Made by a program: the position numbers and the translations under genes | The notes under the pieces: generated by a model | Told to the model about the DNA's origin: nothing | The model's database searches: none | Seen by the model: only the letters and a program-made list of their open reading frames with translations | Shown: positions 40,839-43,621 of the stretch, piece after piece | Numbering within the stretch: the first letter of the stretch is position 1 | Layout: each line of letters opens with the position of its first letter | Assembly (NCBI GenBank): GCA_025355805.1 | Contig: JANXYY010000006.1 | Span: forward strand, 1-43,621 | Direction: 5' to 3' | Length of the DNA: 43,621 bases | Source: Actinomycetes bacterium | GTDB taxonomy: Bacteria; Actinomycetota; Actinomycetes; Nanopelagicales; Nanopelagicaceae

Positions 40839-41750
40839 GTGATTGCACCAGTTTGGGTCAGTGGTGAGGCATTAATTGATCTGCTACCGGGTAAAAACTC
40901 TGAGACATTGCGTGCCATCGTCGGTGGAGGTCCGGCCAACACTGCTCTGGCTTTGGCCAGGCTGGCGATTCCAGTTGAATTCGTCAGCGGACTTTCACAT
41001 GATCGATTTGGTCAGCAAATTTCTGAGCAATTTTTGGCTAACGGCGTGGGAATTGAGCTGGCCATCTGGAGTGATTTGCCCACCTGCCTCGCGATTGTTT
41101 CACTCGATGACCAAGGTGGGGCCACCTATCACTTCCACATCAAAGGTACGGCGACTTTTGATTTCGATCCAGCACTTCTACCAGATCCCGCCCTATCACC
41201 ACCGAGCGCCTTGCATGTTGGCACCTTAGCAACGTTGGTTGAACCTGGTGCCAGCCACTTGCTTGAATGGGCGAGTCGGGTCGCGGTTCACGCGCCAGTC
41301 GTTTTTGACCCAAATATTCGTCCATCCGTCCTTTCTGATCGCGCAAAGTATGCGTCATCGGTACAGCGGTGGATTGAGATTGCCAATGTGGTAAAAGTGA
41401 GTGAAGACGATTTACGTTTTCTGTTCCCAGATCGCGATTTCATTACGAGTGCACGCAGTTGGTTGGCGCCATCGCGGCCCTTGGTTGTCGTGACGCGAGG
41501 TGAAGATGGCATCGTCGGAGTAACTTCCGATGAGATCGTGGAAGTTCCCGGAGTACGGGTTGCCGTCGTCGATACTGTCGGTGCTGGAGACACTGTTGGT
41601 GCGGTGATTGTCGAGGCCCTCACGACGAATAATGTTATGAATTTGAAGGGTGAAATCCTACGAACGATTCTTGCTCGTGCTGCGAAAGCGGCCGCGTTAA
41701 CGTGCAGTCGTCAAGGTTGCCAGCCACCAAGCTCGGCCGAATTAGATTGA
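40839..41750 (+). CDS. PfkB-family sugar kinase (fructokinase-like)
   Basis: This 303-residue kinase has the N-terminal PfkB signature GGGPANTALALARL (29-42) and the C-terminal ATP/catalytic signature DTVGAGDT (245-252), with Asp251 as base. FDPNIRPS (156-163) is typical of fructokinases. It phosphorylates a sugar or related alcohol with ATP. The GTG start has GAGAGGG eight bases upstream. The aldose epimerase and MFS genes that follow suggest a small sugar uptake and use operon. Confidence 0.9.
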   Translation: MIAPVWVSGEALIDLLPGKNSETLRAIVGGGPANTALALARLAIPVEFVSGLSHDRFGQQISEQFLANGVGIELAIWSDLPTCLAIVSLDDQGGATYHFHIKGTATFDFDPALLPDPALSPPSALHVGTLATLVEPGASHLLEWASRVAVHAPVVFDPNIRPSVLSDRAKYASSVQRWIEIANVVKVSEDDLRFLFPDRDFITSARSWLAPSRPLVVVTRGEDGIVGVTSDEIVEVPGVRVAVVDTVGAGDTVGAVIVEALTTNNVMNLKGEILRTILARAAKAAALTCSRQGCQPPSSAELD

Positions 41751-41759
41751 GGTTTTGAA

Positions 41760-42560
41760 ATGAAAGATTCGATCACTGTCGCCTCGTCGGATGTAAGCGT
41801 GACCATGGATTTGGCCCACGGCGGGCGTCTTTCGTCGGTGCAGTGGCGCGATCTCGAATTAACGGTCGCCCAACGGCCTGGTCCGTTGTCTTGGGGCTGG
41901 TATGCGATGGCACCCTGGGCTGGTCGCATTAGAGACGGGATACTCAATACACCGCATGGCGCAGAGCAACTCCCGACCAATCTGATGCCGCCTCACGCGA
42001 TTCATGGTTTGCTTTTTGATGCTGAGATTCGCACGGGGGACGTCGGCGATTACGAGGCGATGGTCTGGTGCGATTTGCCTTCGCCATATCAAGGCGGACG
42101 CGTCGAACAGCGGATTGTGGTTGGCGAATCAATGATGACCTGGAGCGTTTCGTATAAGAACAGTGAGCGACCAATGCCCGCGTGGCTGGGATTTCATCCA
42201 TGGTTTCGACGGACCCTTAGTCGTGGCGGTGAAGCCGAGATATTCAACCCCGCCACTTTCATGATGGAACTCGACGATCAGGGCATACCCGTCGGAAATA
42301 TTCATGGAGTTACTCCGCCACCTTGGGATGACACGTTTGGCGGAATGAATGGGGCCCCGTCGGTTACCTGGCCAGGAGCCATAAAGATGACTTGTATTTC
42401 TAAAGAACCGTGGTGGGTTATCTATACACGGGATTCAATGGGAGTTTGTGTCGAACCGCAGAATTCGCCACCCCATGCAGCAGCCCTTGGACTAGCTCCG
42501 ATTCTTGAACCTGGTGAAGAGATACGTGTTGATTACCGGTTCAATTTTGAGGTTGCATGA
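41760..42560 (+). CDS. Aldose 1-epimerase family protein
   Basis: A 266-residue beta-sandwich protein of the galactose mutarotase superfamily. AHGGRLSSVQWRD at the start, MAPWAGRIRDG (50-60), His82 in HAIHGL, His146 in GFHPWF and the general base Glu232 in CVEPQN are the expected active-site parts. It interconverts the alpha and beta forms of an aldose or a hexose phosphate. GAGG is placed seven bases before the ATG. The stop overlaps the next gene as ATGA. Confidence 0.9.
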   Translation: MKDSITVASSDVSVTMDLAHGGRLSSVQWRDLELTVAQRPGPLSWGWYAMAPWAGRIRDGILNTPHGAEQLPTNLMPPHAIHGLLFDAEIRTGDVGDYEAMVWCDLPSPYQGGRVEQRIVVGESMMTWSVSYKNSERPMPAWLGFHPWFRRTLSRGGEAEIFNPATFMMELDDQGIPVGNIHGVTPPPWDDTFGGMNGAPSVTWPGAIKMTCISKEPWWVIYTRDSMGVCVEPQNSPPHAAALGLAPILEPGEEIRVDYRFNFEVA

Positions 42561-43621
42561 GCAACTGGCGCACCCGAAATTTGTGGGCCTTATCGCTTGT
42601 CTCTTTGGCGCAAGATGCCGCGAGCGAATTGCTATATCCACTCATGCCGATCCTCCTGACATCTGTGCTCGGTGCACCCGTGGTGGTTGTTGGCGCAATT
42701 GAGGGCGCCGCAGAAGGTGCAGCCGCACTAACCAAACTCGTTTCAGGGAAGCTCTCTGACCGAATCCGGCGTCGGCCATTGATATTCATCGGTTACGGCG
42801 CAGCGGCTGTCGGCAAGATAATTATTGCACTTGCGTTGGCCTGGCCAGTAGTTCTTCTCGGAAGAGTGATCGATCGATTAGGTAAGGGCGTTCGGTCTGC
42901 GCCTCGAGATGCGTTGCTTGTTGAGAACGTAGCGAGAGAGAATCGAGGAAAAGTAATTGGATTTCACCGAGCAGCGGACACGCTTGGTGCAGTCATTGGA
43001 CCGCTTCTGGGATTACTCGCACTCAGCGCATACCACGGCAATATTCGTAAGGCGGTTTGGATCGCAGTCATTCCAGCCGTACTCTCGGTCGTTTTTGTTT
43101 TCTTTGCACACGATTCGCGGCCCAAAATTAGCAAATCGAAAGACTTTCCAGATCCTGTTCCGCTACCAGCACGACTCAAGCGACTGATTTTGGTCTTAGG
43201 AATATTTGGTCTCGCAAATTTTCCTGATGCGCTGCTCCTGTTGCGCGTTCACGAGGTCGGTTTTTCGGTGACCGGTGTCGTCGTCGCTTACGTGCTTTTC
43301 AATATTTCCTATGCAATTTTGGCCTTTCCTGCGGGCGCTTTGAGCGATCATTTGCCGCGGCACATCGTCTACTCAATCGGCCTGCTCTGTTTCGGGTTTG
43401 CCTATCTAGGTCTTGCACTTACGAAATCCCATGTGGTCGTCATCCTGCTCCTCGTGCTCTACGGCGGGTTTGCGGCTTGCAACGACGCGGTCGGCAAGGC
43501 CTGGGTATCGACCTTGGCTCCCGACAACGCGCAGGGTTGGGCACAAGGACTCTTTCAAGGCGTGACCGGGGGTGCGATTCTGGTGGCTGGGATTTGGGCC
43601 GGCTTAACCTGGAATCTGGGT
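42557..43621 (+). CDS. MFS transporter, 3' end cut by window
   Basis: The frame starts at an ATG overlapping the epimerase stop (ATGA) and stays open for 355 codons to the window edge. The protein begins MSNWRTRNLWALSLVSLAQD and has at least nine hydrophobic segments. Typical MFS loop residues are GKLSDRIRRRP after helix 2 and the helix 4 stretch GRVIDRLGKGVRSAPRDALL, a signature of a clade of drug or metabolite efflux-type permeases. AGALSDHLPRH-like sequence (here GALSDHLPRH) marks the second half. Substrate is unknown; it could serve sugar transport with its neighbours. Confidence 0.88.
   Translation, partial: MSNWRTRNLWALSLVSLAQDAASELLYPLMPILLTSVLGAPVVVVGAIEGAAEGAAALTKLVSGKLSDRIRRRPLIFIGYGAAAVGKIIIALALAWPVVLLGRVIDRLGKGVRSAPRDALLVENVARENRGKVIGFHRAADTLGAVIGPLLGLLALSAYHGNIRKAVWIAVIPAVLSVVFVFFAHDSRPKISKSKDFPDPVPLPARLKRLILVLGIFGLANFPDALLLLRVHEVGFSVTGVVVAYVLFNISYAILAFPAGALSDHLPRHIVYSIGLLCFGFAYLGLALTKSHVVVILLLVLYGGFAACNDAVGKAWVSTLAPDNAQGWAQGLFQGVTGGAILVAGIWAGLTWNLG

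Overview
The window reads as a piece of a compact, moderate-GC actinobacterial chromosome with aerobic metabolism plus respiratory nitrate reduction. The actinobacterial reading rests on gene families and fusions (MobA with a DUF6457 tail, hemerythrin with DUF2249, a KimA-like permease with an OB-fold tail, a class II amidotransferase starting MCRLFAW) and on probable leaderless starts. Gene ends are packed: most same-strand neighbours overlap by ATGA, GTGA or TAATG, and convergent genes share stop bases. No insertion sequence, phage gene, CRISPR array or replication origin was seen.

Layout. 1-5074: an M13 metallopeptidase cut by the left edge, a short-chain dehydrogenase, a divergent Nramp-like transporter and a phospholipase D-like enzyme. 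5173-6553: two adjacent broken genes, a pentapeptide-repeat protein split by a frameshift and a methyltransferase with an internal deletion and a premature stop. 6677-9611: an intact methyltransferase, tRNA-Lys(TTT) between a 12-bp tandem repeat and a hairpin-repeat element, and a coupled pair of peptidase-S51-like proteins, one with a cysteinyl-tRNA-synthetase-like tail. 9703-12649: the permease/OB-fold fusion and a PAP2 phosphatase.

12658-26381 is a nitrate respiration region: molybdenum cofactor guanylyltransferase (needed for NarG), a TDT-family transporter, a leftward block (cysteine-rich regulator, NnrS-like membrane protein, MIP18-type Fe-S assembly factor, hemerythrin/DUF2249 protein), NarK, a second cysteine-rich regulator of the same type, and narGHJI. 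The leftward block looks like protection against nitric oxide and Fe-S damage. No nitrite reductase is present, so nitrite is probably exported or used elsewhere.

26383-30473 is a leftward lipid-modification operon (FAD oxidoreductase, DUF1365, cyclopropane-fatty-acid-synthase-like methyltransferase, DUF1295). 30557-37663 carries a nickel/cobalt permease, glutamate-type dehydrogenase, acyl-CoA ligase, class II amidotransferase, purine nucleoside phosphorylase, a small PH-like protein and an MFS transporter. 37746-40329 is a flavin-based transmembrane electron transfer set (ferric-reductase-like protein, exported FMN-binding protein, ApbE flavinyltransferase). 40356-43621 holds a heme-binding-like UPF0303 protein, a sugar kinase, an aldose epimerase and an MFS transporter cut by the right edge.

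The least expected signals are: a dispersed tandem hairpin repeat in two intergenic sites in opposite orientation; a recurrent TANNNT-six-base-start arrangement before many operon-leading genes; the paired three-cysteine regulators around narK; and the twin gene decay at 5.2-6.6 kb. All calls come from reading the sequence, without database searches.
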